Source of the DNA: Olleya sp. Hel_I_94
GTDB lineage: Bacteria; Bacteroidota; Bacteroidia; Flavobacteriales; Flavobacteriaceae
Length of the DNA stretch: 64,000 nt
Reading direction: 5' to 3'
Assembly: GCF_007827365.1 (NCBI RefSeq)
Contig: NZ_VISI01000002.1
Coordinates: 997,001 to 1,061,000, forward strand
In this document: positions 17,494 through 26,320 of the stretch, piece by piece
Position numbering within the stretch: the stretch's first letter is position 1
Layout: every line of letters starts with the position of its first letter
Position numbers and translations under genes: made by a program
Notes under the pieces: model-generated
What the model was told of the DNA's origin: nothing
What the model saw: the letters and a program-made list of their open reading frames with translations, nothing else
The model's database searches: none

Positions 17494-18339
17494 ATGAAGT
17501 ACTACTTATTTATTTTACTAGTTGGTTTAAGCACAACTTTTGGTTTTTCTCAAACTAAAAAAGAAAACACAAAAGCAGTAACTTCTATCAAAAAAAGTAT
17601 TGACTCTACTGCTGTAAAAGCAGAATCTACTGTCAAAGGTATCATTATTGATGCCACTTCAAGACAACCCTTAGAAAACGTAAACATTGTTAATCTAAAT
17701 CAAGTTATAGGTACAGCTACAAATGATAAAGGTGAATTTGAATTGCGTGCACAAGCAAATGACACCCTTCACCTATCCTATTTAGGTTTTAAATCCATTA
17801 AAGTTAAAGTAACCAATGACTGGGTTGATCAAATCGAAAAATCTACTATTACACTAACAGAGTTAGCTTTAGCTCTAGAAGAAGTTGTTGTTACTGGATT
17901 AAAGTTAACAGGTTATTTAGAAGTAGACATTAAGCAAGTAAATATAAACACAAATTATAGATATAGTATTTCGGGTCTTTCTAATGGTTATGAAGCCGGA
18001 AAAAAGCAACCTAGTGCTGTAACTAAGGTTTTAGGATCAATATTTAATCCGCTTGACTTTTTATACAACACCTTTAGTAATAAAGGGAAAGAGCTTAGAA
18101 AGCTAAAAAAAATGAAAGAGGATGATAATATACGCAACACGTTAGCTACACGCTTTGACAGAGAAATGTTGATAGCATTACTTGGTGTTAATAAAATTGA
18201 TTTAGACGAAATTGTTAGCCAATGTAACTACTCTGAAGAGTTTGTAACAACAGCTAATGACTTACAAATATTAGATGCTATTAGTGAGTGTTATGAAGAA
18301 TATAAGGTTTTAAATCGTGGTCGTAAAAAAAGACTATAA
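17494..18339 (+). CDS. Exported protein with carboxypeptidase-like regulatory domain
   Basis: 281 residues. Signal peptide MKYYLFILLVGLSTTFGFSQ, a Lys/Ser linker, then a CarboxypepD_reg-like beta-sandwich (about 47-125: VKGIIIDATSRQPLENVNIVN, TATNDKGEFELRA, DTLHLSYLGFKSI) ending in LEEVVVTGLKLTGYLE, which resembles the start of a TonB plug. No barrel follows, so this is a free-standing domain protein plus a ~150-residue C-terminal region of unknown type. Such proteins are common in Bacteroidetes; role unknown. Monocistronic. Confidence 0.8.
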   Translation: MKYYLFILLVGLSTTFGFSQTKKENTKAVTSIKKSIDSTAVKAESTVKGIIIDATSRQPLENVNIVNLNQVIGTATNDKGEFELRAQANDTLHLSYLGFKSIKVKVTNDWVDQIEKSTITLTELALALEEVVVTGLKLTGYLEVDIKQVNINTNYRYSISGLSNGYEAGKKQPSAVTKVLGSIFNPLDFLYNTFSNKGKELRKLKKMKEDDNIRNTLATRFDREMLIALLGVNKIDLDEIVSQCNYSEEFVTTANDLQILDAISECYEEYKVLNRGRKKRL

Positions 18340-18363
18340 TTAAACTATTATACAAGAAATACA

Positions 18364-18397
18364 AAAAAGCTCAAATTAAATTAATTTGAGCTTTTTT
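18364..18397. terminator. Bidirectional terminator
   Basis: AGCTCAAATTAA / TTAATTTGAGCT nearly touch, flanked by A-run and T-run. The hairpin lies between a plus-strand gene ending at 18339 and a minus-strand gene ending at 18419. Confidence 0.8.
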
Positions 18398-18418
18398 TAT
18401 ATACTAAATCAAAGTCAA

Positions 18419-19078
18419 TCACGATTTGTCGCTGTAAAATCGCGCAACTATGTCGTCATAACTCTTAATTGTTTTTTTACACCAATCTAGTCTTTTTTCT
18501 AACTTTTCATCTTCAGTTAATTGCCAATTAATATCTGTTTTTTTTAATTTAGATGTTGCATGTTGTAAAATAATTGCAGCACTAACAGATATGTTTAAAC
18601 TTTCAGTAAAACCAACCATTGGTATTTTTAAAAAGCTATCTGCTTGATTTAAAACAGCATCAGATAAGCCTTCAGTTTCTCTTCCAAAGAAAAAACACGC
18701 TTTTTTAGTGACATCAAAATCATACAAATCACAATCATCTGTATGTGGTGTTGTTGCTACAATTTGATACCCTTTTTGTTTTAAGTTTTTAATACAATCT
18801 GTTACAGTATCAAAACGGTTTAAGTCTACCCATTTTTGCGCTCCCATGGCTATTTCACCATCAATACGTTTACTATTAGTTTCTTCTACAATATTTAATT
18901 CTTGTAAGCCAAAAACATCACAAGTACGCATGACAGCACTAGTATTGTGTAATTGGTAAACATCCTCTGTTGCGACAGTAAAATGTTTTGTACGTTGATT
19001 TAAAACTTGTTTAAAACGTGCTAATCTATGGTCTGTTAAATAGGTTTCTAGATGTTGTAATAATTGTAAGTCTATCAT
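18419..19078 (-). CDS. trmH: TrmH/SpoU-type RNA 2'-O-methyltransferase
   Basis: 219 residues. SPOUT knot motifs: NTSAVMRTCDVFGLQELNIVEE (motif 1), FFGRETEGLSDAVLNQADSF (motif 2) and IPMVGFTESLNISVSAAIIL (motif 3). The short N-terminal extension and the C-terminal helix (EKLEKRLDWCKKTI) resemble TrmH, the tRNA Gm18 methylase, rather than RlmB. The tRNA-Gm18 assignment is by resemblance; the superfamily is certain. Stands alone on the minus strand. Confidence 0.85.
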   Translation of the reverse strand: MIDLQLLQHLETYLTDHRLARFKQVLNQRTKHFTVATEDVYQLHNTSAVMRTCDVFGLQELNIVEETNSKRIDGEIAMGAQKWVDLNRFDTVTDCIKNLKQKGYQIVATTPHTDDCDLYDFDVTKKACFFFGRETEGLSDAVLNQADSFLKIPMVGFTESLNISVSAAIILQHATSKLKKTDINWQLTEDEKLEKRLDWCKKTIKSYDDIVARFYSDKS

Positions 19079-19090
19079 GGTATAAAAATA

Positions 19091-19121
19091 AAAAACCTGA
19101 TGGTATTAGCATCAGGTTTTT
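19091..19121 (-). terminator. Terminator of the CHRD lipoprotein gene
   Basis: CCTGATG (19096-19102) pairs with CATCAGG (19110-19116), with A- and T-runs on both sides. It sits 20 bp downstream of the CHRD gene stop and just upstream of trmH. Confidence 0.75.
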
Positions 19122-19140
19122 AAATAGTTTAATATTATAA

Positions 19141-19968
19141 TTAATTGGCTCCTATGTTACCTTGTGCTAGTATAACCCCTAAATTAGTTGCGCTTAAGTG
19201 CACATTAACGTATCCATTGACAGTAAAAACATCGTCAAACCCAAATGGTGTACCGTTATCTAATTGTGCCACATTAGTTTTACTAATTCTAGAAACTACA
19301 GGATTAAATGTAAAAGCAATAGCTCCTGGTGCTGTTGCTACACTTCCTGAATGGATATGTGCTGGATGTACACCTCCTTCAGGACTTCCTATTAAAGATA
19401 TTTCAGCAAGAGCTTCTCCATTAACGCGTTCAGTAAAGGTTATGGTTCCAGAAATATCACTTACATCAACTTCGCTTAAAGGATAACTAAAAGTATTTGT
19501 TGTTAATATATTTTGACCAATATCTGACTGTGTTACAATAACGTTGCTTGTTTCGCTTTGATTGATCACAATATTTCCATCAAAGTCTAATAAGGCTTCA
19601 TAAGATATCGTGGTACCATCTTCTAGTGTAGAAAAGGTGGTTCTGCTTTTTCCAGAATTACCATCAATAGGAACTAAATTTATTGCTACTTGGCTATTTG
19701 CACCATCATAATCTGCTGCTGTGTCAAAAGCGATTTTGGCAGGATAAAACTGATTAGTTTCGGTTCCAACCAAATTAACTTCGATAGTTATTGTACTGTT
19801 GGAATTTTTAAAATATTCTATTGTTCCAATGATATTAGAATCACCAAATGCTTCGATATTAAAAATTTCTGAAGCTATAGATGTTATTTGTTCTGAAGCA
19901 TCATCATCAGAACAATTGGTAAATAATGTAATAGAAATACAAAGAAAAAGATACTTGAGGGTTTTCAT
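19141..19968 (-). CDS. CHRD-domain lipoprotein
   Basis: 275 residues. Signal ends in LFTNCSDDD, a lipobox followed by acidic residues, the pattern associated with surface export in Bacteroidetes. The C-terminal half is a CHRD domain: ALAEISLIGSPEGGVHPAHIHSG with the conserved PAHIH motif, and YVNVHLSATNLGVILAQGNIG at the end. The preceding ~130 residues may be a diverged second beta domain. CHRD domains were described in chordin and also occur in bacteria; binding function unknown. Own terminator. Confidence 0.85.
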   Translation of the reverse strand: MKTLKYLFLCISITLFTNCSDDDASEQITSIASEIFNIEAFGDSNIIGTIEYFKNSNSTITIEVNLVGTETNQFYPAKIAFDTAADYDGANSQVAINLVPIDGNSGKSRTTFSTLEDGTTISYEALLDFDGNIVINQSETSNVIVTQSDIGQNILTTNTFSYPLSEVDVSDISGTITFTERVNGEALAEISLIGSPEGGVHPAHIHSGSVATAPGAIAFTFNPVVSRISKTNVAQLDNGTPFGFDDVFTVNGYVNVHLSATNLGVILAQGNIGAN

Positions 19969-20073
19969 GGATTAATTTTTTAAAATGAATAACTTAAATT
20001 TTTTACTAAGCTTTAAGATATTAAAGGGAATTAATCTTAAGTTTATAATCGAAATTCAAATGTAGTAAAAAAA

Positions 20074-20745
20074 ATGAAACATCTAGTAGTACTTACAGGT
20101 GCAGGTATTAGTGCTGAAAGCGGAATTAAAACGTTTAGAGGTGCAGATGGGCTTTGGGAAGGTCATGACGTTATGCAAGTAGCCTCTCCAGAAGGCTTTG
20201 CTAATAATCCAGCATTAGTCCTAGAATTTTACAACCAACGTAGACGTCAACTATTACAAGTAAAACCTAATAAAGCACATTTAGAGTTGGCTAACTTAGA
20301 AAAACATTTTAAAATTACTATAATTACTCAAAATATTGACGACTTACATGAACGTGCTGGAAGTACAAATGTTATCCATTTACATGGCGAATTATTAAAA
20401 GTGCGAAGTACTAAAACCGAAACTAACATTTTAGATTGGAAAAAAGATTTAAACCTTGGTGATTTAGACAGTAATGGTCATCAATTACGACCACATATTG
20501 TATGGTTTGGAGAAGCTGTACCTTTAATAGACAAAGCTGTAGAGGTTTGCGCTACTGCAGATAAGCTGCTAATCATTGGTACCTCTTTACAAGTATATCC
20601 TGCTGCCAGTTTAATGCATTATGTACCAGAAAATACACCTACTTTTTTTATAGATCCTGACCCTTCAATTTCTAGCACAAAAAACTTAACTGTCATTGCA
20701 GAAACTGCTACTAAGGGTATTGACACATTTATCTCTGTTTTATAA
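20074..20745 (+). CDS. cobB: SIR2-family NAD-dependent protein deacylase lacking zinc cysteines
   Basis: 223 residues. Sirtuin motifs GAGISAESGIKTFRGADGLWE (residues 9-29), TQNIDDLHERAG (85-96) and catalytic His104 in HLHGEL are present. Tyr53 and Arg56 in EFYNQRRRQL are the pair that marks class III (SIRT5/CobB) enzymes acting on succinyl/malonyl-lysine. The region that normally holds four zinc-binding cysteines (after residue 108) has none. Other elements look functional. It shares a transcript with the outer-membrane-type gene that starts 3 bp after its stop. Confidence 0.9.
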   Translation: MKHLVVLTGAGISAESGIKTFRGADGLWEGHDVMQVASPEGFANNPALVLEFYNQRRRQLLQVKPNKAHLELANLEKHFKITIITQNIDDLHERAGSTNVIHLHGELLKVRSTKTETNILDWKKDLNLGDLDSNGHQLRPHIVWFGEAVPLIDKAVEVCATADKLLIIGTSLQVYPAASLMHYVPENTPTFFIDPDPSISSTKNLTVIAETATKGIDTFISVL

Positions 20746-20747
20746 TT

Positions 20748-21674
20748 ATGAGATATTGGCTTGTAGTATTAATTTTGTTTTTATGTACAATTGTAGTTGG
20801 TCAAAACACAGTACTTTCATTTAGAGAAAATCTATTACTAAAATCAAATATTAACACGCAAAACGAATCCTTTTCAATACAAAACAACAACCAATCTATT
20901 CTTGTTAATGCTAACAATACCTATCGGTTAGAAGTTGGTGCTAACTATAAATTTTTAGGATTAAAAATCGGATTTTCGCCAAGCAGCAGATCTTCTGATT
21001 TTAAATCAAAATTTTTGAATTCGCAATTAAATATCTTTATTAAACATTGGATACAAAGTTTTGAGTATAGAAAAGTAAAAGGTTTTTATCAAGAAAACAA
21101 TGCGCAGTTGTTGGCTCAATTTCCTGATTTAAAAACAACAAGTTGGCTTGGTACAACATCTTATGTTTTAAATGATAATTTTTCGTTGAAACATTTAACA
21201 CATCTAAATGAATGGCAACGAGAAACAGCTGGTAGTTTTGTCCCAACTTTAAAATACGGTTTTAATAGATTAAGTAATATTATTGATTATCAAAAAGTCG
21301 CAGAAAATAGTTTTGACCTTTCCTTTGCTCCTGCTTACTATTATACTTGGGCCTTCAAGGATCATTGGTTTATATCCTCATCTATCGCTCCAGCTGTAGG
21401 TGTTAGGTTTACTACCGAAAAACTAAACACTGCTATAAATAAAGACACTTTTATATCGCGAGCATTAGATTTAACATTACAATTTGGATATACTTCTGAA
21501 ACGATAAGTGCAGGAGCTAGTTTTAATTTTGACTCCAATGCTATTAATAAGGATCTGACACAAAGTATGGTTAACGATAAAAGTTATGCTAGTCTTTATT
21601 TTGGTTATAGGTTTATGCCTCCAAATTTTTTAAAACGAACGGTAGAACAAATAGAATCCACCATAGGCTTATAA
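20748..21674 (+). CDS. Exported beta-barrel-like protein, DUF4421-like
   Basis: 308 residues. Signal peptide MRYWLVVLILFLCTIVVGQ, then alternating amphipathic strands typical of an outer-membrane barrel. The segment YRLEVGANYKFLGLKIGFSPSS and the downstream WIQSFEYRKVKGFYQEN resemble DUF4421 proteins of Bacteroidetes (from memory). Function unknown. It begins 3 bp after the sirtuin gene. Confidence 0.7.
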   Translation: MRYWLVVLILFLCTIVVGQNTVLSFRENLLLKSNINTQNESFSIQNNNQSILVNANNTYRLEVGANYKFLGLKIGFSPSSRSSDFKSKFLNSQLNIFIKHWIQSFEYRKVKGFYQENNAQLLAQFPDLKTTSWLGTTSYVLNDNFSLKHLTHLNEWQRETAGSFVPTLKYGFNRLSNIIDYQKVAENSFDLSFAPAYYYTWAFKDHWFISSSIAPAVGVRFTTEKLNTAINKDTFISRALDLTLQFGYTSETISAGASFNFDSNAINKDLTQSMVNDKSYASLYFGYRFMPPNFLKRTVEQIESTIGL

Positions 21675-21709
21675 AAAACAATCAAACAACATGAAAACCA
21701 ACAGGTTAA

Positions 21710-21761
21710 ATATATTTAATCAAATTAGTTATTATGGTTAAGGTGTTATATATTTAATCAA
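21710..21761 (+). repeat. Two 14-bp direct repeats upstream of a membrane-protein gene
   Basis: ATATATTTAATCAA occurs at 21710-21723 and again at 21748-21761, 38 bp apart start to start, in a 117-bp gap ahead of the start at 21792. AT-rich sequence makes chance matches easier, but the spacing and position suit a pair of protein-binding sites. Confidence 0.35.
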
Positions 21762-21791
21762 TAATCGCTATTAACCAACCACTAAATAAAT

Positions 21792-22799
21792 ATGAATACT
21801 AAGAAGATAGACCTTCTTAATATTGGACTTATTACCATATCATTATTGATTGCAATAAAAATTCCTTTTGAATTGTTTTTGTTCTCTTATGCTATTTTAG
21901 GACCATTACACTATTTAACCGAAATTAATTGGTTAAAAGAACGTAATTACTTTGTACAGAAAAATATAAAGTGGACGTATTTTTTTACTGTTTTTGCCAT
22001 AATACTGGCTATATATCCTGTTTACAAATTTTTAGATTTAGGCTTAAATAATAGCTTTAATGATCTTTTAAAATTAATAAACCAAAACACAAACGCTTTA
22101 CTGTTAATAGGATTTTTTCTTGCTGTAGGATTAATATTTGTTAGCAAGGTTAAACATCTAATACTCATATTATTTACTGCTATAGTATTAGCCTTCACTT
22201 TAACATTGTATGTACCAAAATACTTGTTATTTGTTGGGCTATTTTTACCAACGCTTATACATGTGTATCTGTTTACTTTTTTATTTATAATTTTTGGAGC
22301 TTTAAAAGCTAAAAGCAAGTATGGATTTATATTGGCTTTTATATTATTGTGCATTCCTATTATTATTTGGCAAATTCCGATAAATGCCAAAGGTTATAAT
22401 TTGTCACAAAGTGCTATTGACACTTATGTAGATAGTAACATGATGGGAGTAAACAGTACTATAGCTGGCTTTTTAAATCTATTTGAAAACGGAAAATTTT
22501 ATGCACTATCTGAAGTAGGTTTAAAGATCCAAATATTTATAGGTTTTGCGTATACCTACCATTATTTAAATTGGTTTTCAAAAACATCAATAATAGGTTG
22601 GCAAAAAGCTATTTCTGTTAAAAAAGGGTTTTTAATATTAGGTATATGGATAGCTTCTGTTGCATTATACTTATATGACTATAAAACTGGATTAGTTGCT
22701 TTATTCTTTTTAAGTTTTTTGCACGTATTTTTAGAGTTTCCTTTAAATGCTCTAACTATAAAAGAAGTCTTTTCTATTAAAAACTATAAGCTAAAATAG
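21792..22799 (+). CDS. Polytopic membrane protein with intramembrane histidines, function unknown
   Basis: 335 residues with about nine or ten hydrophobic helices and no signal peptide. Histidines occur in or next to helices: GPLHYLTEINWL (about residue 39), FLPTLIHVYLF, FAYTYHYLNWFSK and FFLSFLHVFLEFP. Scattered intramembrane His recalls di-iron membrane enzymes such as the Brp/Blh carotene-cleaving family, but I cannot confirm a match. Single gene, convergent with and almost touching the ABC-F gene (stop codons adjacent). Confidence 0.7.
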   Translation: MNTKKIDLLNIGLITISLLIAIKIPFELFLFSYAILGPLHYLTEINWLKERNYFVQKNIKWTYFFTVFAIILAIYPVYKFLDLGLNNSFNDLLKLINQNTNALLLIGFFLAVGLIFVSKVKHLILILFTAIVLAFTLTLYVPKYLLFVGLFLPTLIHVYLFTFLFIIFGALKAKSKYGFILAFILLCIPIIIWQIPINAKGYNLSQSAIDTYVDSNMMGVNSTIAGFLNLFENGKFYALSEVGLKIQIFIGFAYTYHYLNWFSKTSIIGWQKAISVKKGFLILGIWIASVALYLYDYKTGLVALFFLSFLHVFLEFPLNALTIKEVFSIKNYKLK

Positions 22800-24437
22800 C
22801 TATTTCATTAAATTAATATCTGCAATACTTTTAATACGGTTTCGTTCTAAAAAGGCATCAATAGTTTCAAAATGCTCAATAACACGCTGGTCTTTAAATT
22901 CGAAAACTTTTTCTGATAAACCTTGTAAAAAATCTCTGTCGTGAGACACCAAAACTAATGTACCATCAAAGGATTTTAATGCTTCTTTTAAAACATCTTT
23001 AGATTTTAAATCTAAGTGGTTTGTTGGCTCATCTAGTATTAATAAATTAACAGGTTCTAATAATAACTTAACCATTGCTAATCTTGTTTTTTCTCCTCCA
23101 GATAGCACACCTACTTTTTTATCAATATCATCGCCTTTAAACATAAAACGACCTAAAATATTTTTAATTCCAGTCCTAGCGTCACCTTTAGCAACCTCAT
23201 CTACAGTTTGAAAAACCGTTAAATCATTATCTAATAAAGCTGCTTGGTTTTGTGCAAAATAACCGACTTGAACGTTGTGTCCAAGACTACACGCTCCATC
23301 ATAATCAATTTGACCCAAAATAGCTTTAATCATAGTAGATTTACCTTCTCCATTACGTCCAACAAAACTAACTTTTTCGCCTCTTTTAATAGACATATTA
23401 GCGTCACTAAACACAACGACATCGTCATATTTTTTTGTCAAATTTTGTACAGATACTGGATAATCTCCTGATCTTGGTGCTGGCGGAAATCTAAGTTTTA
23501 AAGCTGAGTTATCAACTTCATCAATCTCTATAATTTGTAGCTTTTCAAGCATACGCTCTCGTGATGTGACTTGGTTTGTTTTAGAGTAAGTCCCTTTAAA
23601 ACGCTCAATAAAAGCCATATTGTCTGCAATAAATTTTTGTTGCTCTTGATAGGCTTTAATTTGATGACTACGTCTATCTTCTCTTAACTGTAAATAATGA
23701 CTATAATTAGCCTTATAGTCGTAAATACGACCCATTGTTACCTCAATAGTACGATTAGTTATATTATCAATAAAAGCTCTGTCATGCGATATTACCATTA
23801 CTGCATTAGCTTTATTAACTAAAAAGTCTTCTAACCAAATAACAGATTCTATATCAATATGGTTTGTTGGCTCATCTAATAAAATTAAATCTGGCTTTTG
23901 TAATAAAATTTTAGCTAGCTCAATACGCATACGCCAACCACCAGAAAACTCGTTAGTTAAACGCGCAAAATCTTCTTGTTTAAAACCTAAGCCTTTAAGT
24001 GCTTTTTCTACTTCGGCATCGTAATTAACATCCTCTAAAGCATAATATTTTTCGCCTAAATCTGATACTTTTTCAATGATAGCCATGTACTCATCACTTT
24101 CATAATCTGTTCTAGTTTCTAAAGCTTTATTAAGCGCTTCCATTTCGTCACGCATAGCATAAACGTGCTTAAACGCTTTTGCTGCTTCTTGAAAAACAGT
24201 ACAATCATCCTCTGTCAATAAATGTTGCGGTAAATAAGCAATAACAGCGTCTTTAGGTGCTCTTACATGACCTCTTGTAGGCTTTTGTTCGCCTGCAACA
24301 ATCTTCATCATGGTTGACTTACCTGCACCATTTTTACCCATTAAAGCGATTTTGTCTGTTGGATTAATTACAAAAGACACATCACTAAACAAGGCGGTTC
24401 CGCTAAACTCTACTGCTAAATTATCTATAGAAATCAT
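22800..24437 (-). CDS. ABC-F family ATPase (ribosome-associated type)
   Basis: 545 residues with two ABC nucleotide-binding domains and no membrane domain: Walker A GKNGAGKST and GRNGEGKST, signatures FSGGW and LSGGE, Walker B LILLDEPTNH and LLILDEPTNH, and switch His in both. The ~80-residue inter-domain linker (YLQLREDRRSHQIKAYQEQQ onward) is rich in Arg/Gln and is the P-site tRNA interaction motif of ABC-F proteins. These proteins act on ribosomes (EttA/YbiT/Uup group); which subtype is not clear. Monocistronic. Confidence 0.9.
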   Translation of the reverse strand: MISIDNLAVEFSGTALFSDVSFVINPTDKIALMGKNGAGKSTMMKIVAGEQKPTRGHVRAPKDAVIAYLPQHLLTEDDCTVFQEAAKAFKHVYAMRDEMEALNKALETRTDYESDEYMAIIEKVSDLGEKYYALEDVNYDAEVEKALKGLGFKQEDFARLTNEFSGGWRMRIELAKILLQKPDLILLDEPTNHIDIESVIWLEDFLVNKANAVMVISHDRAFIDNITNRTIEVTMGRIYDYKANYSHYLQLREDRRSHQIKAYQEQQKFIADNMAFIERFKGTYSKTNQVTSRERMLEKLQIIEIDEVDNSALKLRFPPAPRSGDYPVSVQNLTKKYDDVVVFSDANMSIKRGEKVSFVGRNGEGKSTMIKAILGQIDYDGACSLGHNVQVGYFAQNQAALLDNDLTVFQTVDEVAKGDARTGIKNILGRFMFKGDDIDKKVGVLSGGEKTRLAMVKLLLEPVNLLILDEPTNHLDLKSKDVLKEALKSFDGTLVLVSHDRDFLQGLSEKVFEFKDQRVIEHFETIDAFLERNRIKSIADINLMK

Positions 24438-24496
24438 AGTCTGTTTTTTAAAGTTGCGAAAGTAATAAAAAGTGTGGATTTACTTCTATTTAATAT

Positions 24497-24527
24497 TTGA
24501 TTTTGTCTGTTATTTCAAGTACCTTCG
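24497..24527 (+). promoter_or_regulatory. Putative promoter of the RluA-type gene
   Basis: TTG (24497-24499), a 20-nt spacer, TACCTTCG (24520-24527). The last element is a one-base variant of TAnnTTTG. Predicted start near 24534, only about 28 nt before the proposed ATC start codon, which supports initiation upstream of the S4 domain. Confidence 0.5.
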
Positions 24528-24561
24528 ATAATATTCTAACCCTTTTATAATTTAGACAACT

Positions 24562-25425
24562 ATCAATTTATCTCAAACCCATATTGTACCTAAACAACAT
24601 GTACCAATAAGACTTCAAGATTATGGTGTTGGTATTTTTGAAGCTGCATTAACAAAATCTGCTTTAAAAAAAGTTTTAAAAAAGCAATACATAACTGTAA
24701 ATGGTAACATTGCAACGTCTGCAACTTATATTAATGGAGGTGAAACTATTTGCTTAACAATAACACAAGATGCACCTCCAAGAAAAAGTCTAACGTTTAA
24801 ATTAGAGGTTTTATTTGAAGATGATTATCTAGCTGCTATACACAAACCAGCAGGTATTTTGGTTAATGGTAATAGCTTTAAAACTATAGCCAATGCACTA
24901 ACACAAAATATAACTAGAAGTACACTTAGCGACGTTGCAAAACCACAGCCTGTGCATAGATTAGACTTCCCAACCACTGGTATTTTACTAGTTGGTAAAA
25001 CTAGTAGTAGCATACGTGCCTTAAATACTTTGTTTAAAAACAGAGCGATAAAAAAAACGTACTACGCAGTAACTATAGGTACTATGGAACACGAAGGTTT
25101 TATTACCACTACTGTAGATGGTAAAACTTCAAAATCAAAATATAAGGTACATCAAACGATAGATTCTAAACGTTTTGGAAAATTAAATTTAGTCCAATTA
25201 GAGCCTTTTACTGGAAGAAGACATCAATTACGCAAACATCTTTTTAGTATAGGCAACCCTATTTTAGGTGACAAAGATTATGGCTTTGAAAATTTAATAT
25301 TAAAAGGAAAAGGTCTATATCTACATGCTTATTCTTTACAATTTATCCATCCTTTTACAAATGAAAGCTTATATTTAAAGGACCAATTACCTAAACGTTT
25401 TAAAAAGTTATTTGCTGACATTTAA
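24562..25425 (+). CDS. RluA-family pseudouridine synthase, apparently without ATG/GTG/TTG start
   Basis: RNA pseudouridine synthase. The open frame runs from just after a TAG at 24553-24555. Its 5' part encodes an S4-like RNA-binding domain (IRLQDYGVGIFEA, LKKQYITVNGNIA), continuous with the catalytic domain (HKPAGILVNGN, then PVHRLDFPTTGILLVGK with the catalytic Asp in HRLD, and LEPFTGRRHQLRKHL). No ATG, GTG or TTG occurs in frame before 24859, a TTG inside the catalytic domain. ATC at 24562 would give NLSQTHIVPKQHVPIRLQDY, which matches the N-terminus I expect for flavobacterial homologues. Either a rare ATC start or a 5'-damaged gene. Confidence 0.75.
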   Translation: MNLSQTHIVPKQHVPIRLQDYGVGIFEAALTKSALKKVLKKQYITVNGNIATSATYINGGETICLTITQDAPPRKSLTFKLEVLFEDDYLAAIHKPAGILVNGNSFKTIANALTQNITRSTLSDVAKPQPVHRLDFPTTGILLVGKTSSSIRALNTLFKNRAIKKTYYAVTIGTMEHEGFITTTVDGKTSKSKYKVHQTIDSKRFGKLNLVQLEPFTGRRHQLRKHLFSIGNPILGDKDYGFENLILKGKGLYLHAYSLQFIHPFTNESLYLKDQLPKRFKKLFADI

Positions 25426-25459
25426 TTTTTATTTAATTTAAAAAAGAAACCTCCCACAA

Positions 25460-25648
25460 ATGACACGCTTCCATTTTACAAATTTTATTATTATAGCTGC
25501 TACTGTATTATTAATTATTAATATTTATGATTTAGATTTTAATAATATTAAAAATGGACCATTTAGCGGAATCGTATCTAATCTTCTTATAATTATAGCC
25601 ATGATACTTACCAGGAGAGATATAAAAAAAAGAGAGAGCAAAAACTAA
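25460..25648 (+). CDS. Small membrane protein, unknown
   Basis: 62 residues: two hydrophobic segments (FIIIAATVLLIINIY and SNLLIIIAMILT) separated by a short polar loop, and a basic C-terminal tail (RRDIKKRESKN). 34 bp after the RluA-type gene on the same strand. No known motif. Real-gene status rests on codon pattern and placement. Confidence 0.55.
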   Translation: MTRFHFTNFIIIAATVLLIINIYDLDFNNIKNGPFSGIVSNLLIIIAMILTRRDIKKRESKN

Positions 25649-25773
25649 CTTTTAAGACTAATTAGCTGTTTTAGAGACTATAAATTATAAATACGATAAT
25701 TTATTATAACTTTCTAACACTCAATTCAAAACAAAATAGTACTTTCGCGCCTTATTAAAAAAAAGCATCTGTT

Positions 25774-26220
25774 ATGAAGCGTATTAATGAGTACAAAAAA
25801 CTATTTAACGTAGATCAAGATTTATCTTTAAAAACGTTAAAATCGTCTTACCGTAATTTGGTTAAAGAATGGCATCCTGATAAGTTTCAAGCAGGTGATG
25901 AAAAAGCGCAAGAAGCAGAATTAATGAGTCGTAAGGTTATTGATGGATACCACTTTTTAGTTAGTATCTCTCCAGAAACTATTGAGGCTAACAAAGAAGA
26001 ATATGCAGTAACGGTTACTAGTCCTATTATGGATTGGAAGCATAAAGGATTGTTATTAGAAGTTACTTTTTTAAATGGAGATACTTATGAGTACTTTGGT
26101 GTAAATAAAGCTTTATACATTAAGTTTTCTCAAAGCGACAAGCAAACACGTTTTGCTAAACGTAGTATTTTTAATTCTTTTCCTTACAGAAAAATTAAAA
26201 AGAGTGAAGTTACAGCTTAA
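25774..26220 (+). CDS. J-domain plus KTSC-domain protein
   Basis: 148 residues. The N-terminal half is a J domain (about 1-65): the HPD motif that stimulates DnaK ATPase is present in VKEWHPDKFQAGD. The C-terminal half (about 80-145: DWKHKGLLLEVTFLNGDTYEYFGVNKALYIKFSQSD, ending FNSFPYRKI) fits the KTSC domain, a short module implicated in RNA or protein binding. The combination occurs across Flavobacteria. A TACTTTCG element (25739-25746) 27 bp upstream could be its -7 box. Followed by a terminator. Confidence 0.85.
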   Translation: MKRINEYKKLFNVDQDLSLKTLKSSYRNLVKEWHPDKFQAGDEKAQEAELMSRKVIDGYHFLVSISPETIEANKEEYAVTVTSPIMDWKHKGLLLEVTFLNGDTYEYFGVNKALYIKFSQSDKQTRFAKRSIFNSFPYRKIKKSEVTA

Positions 26221-26242
26221 TTGCTAATACTTAATACACATA

Positions 26243-26279
26243 AAAAAAGAGCTAAAATTTTAAATTTCAGCTCTTTTTT
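26243..26279. terminator. Bidirectional terminator
   Basis: AAAAAAGAGCT (26243-26253) and AGCTCTTTTTT (26269-26279) pair, extended inward by A/T pairs with one mismatch. Located between convergent genes. Confidence 0.8.
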
Positions 26280-26320
26280 ATTTAATATTATATAACTACT
26301 AATTTTTAACTCTTTAGTCT

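Noticed and set aside
19145..19486. 113-codon plus-strand frame antisense to the CHRD gene
   Set aside because: Pure antisense shadow; the minus-strand CHRD frame has signal peptide, lipobox and domain.
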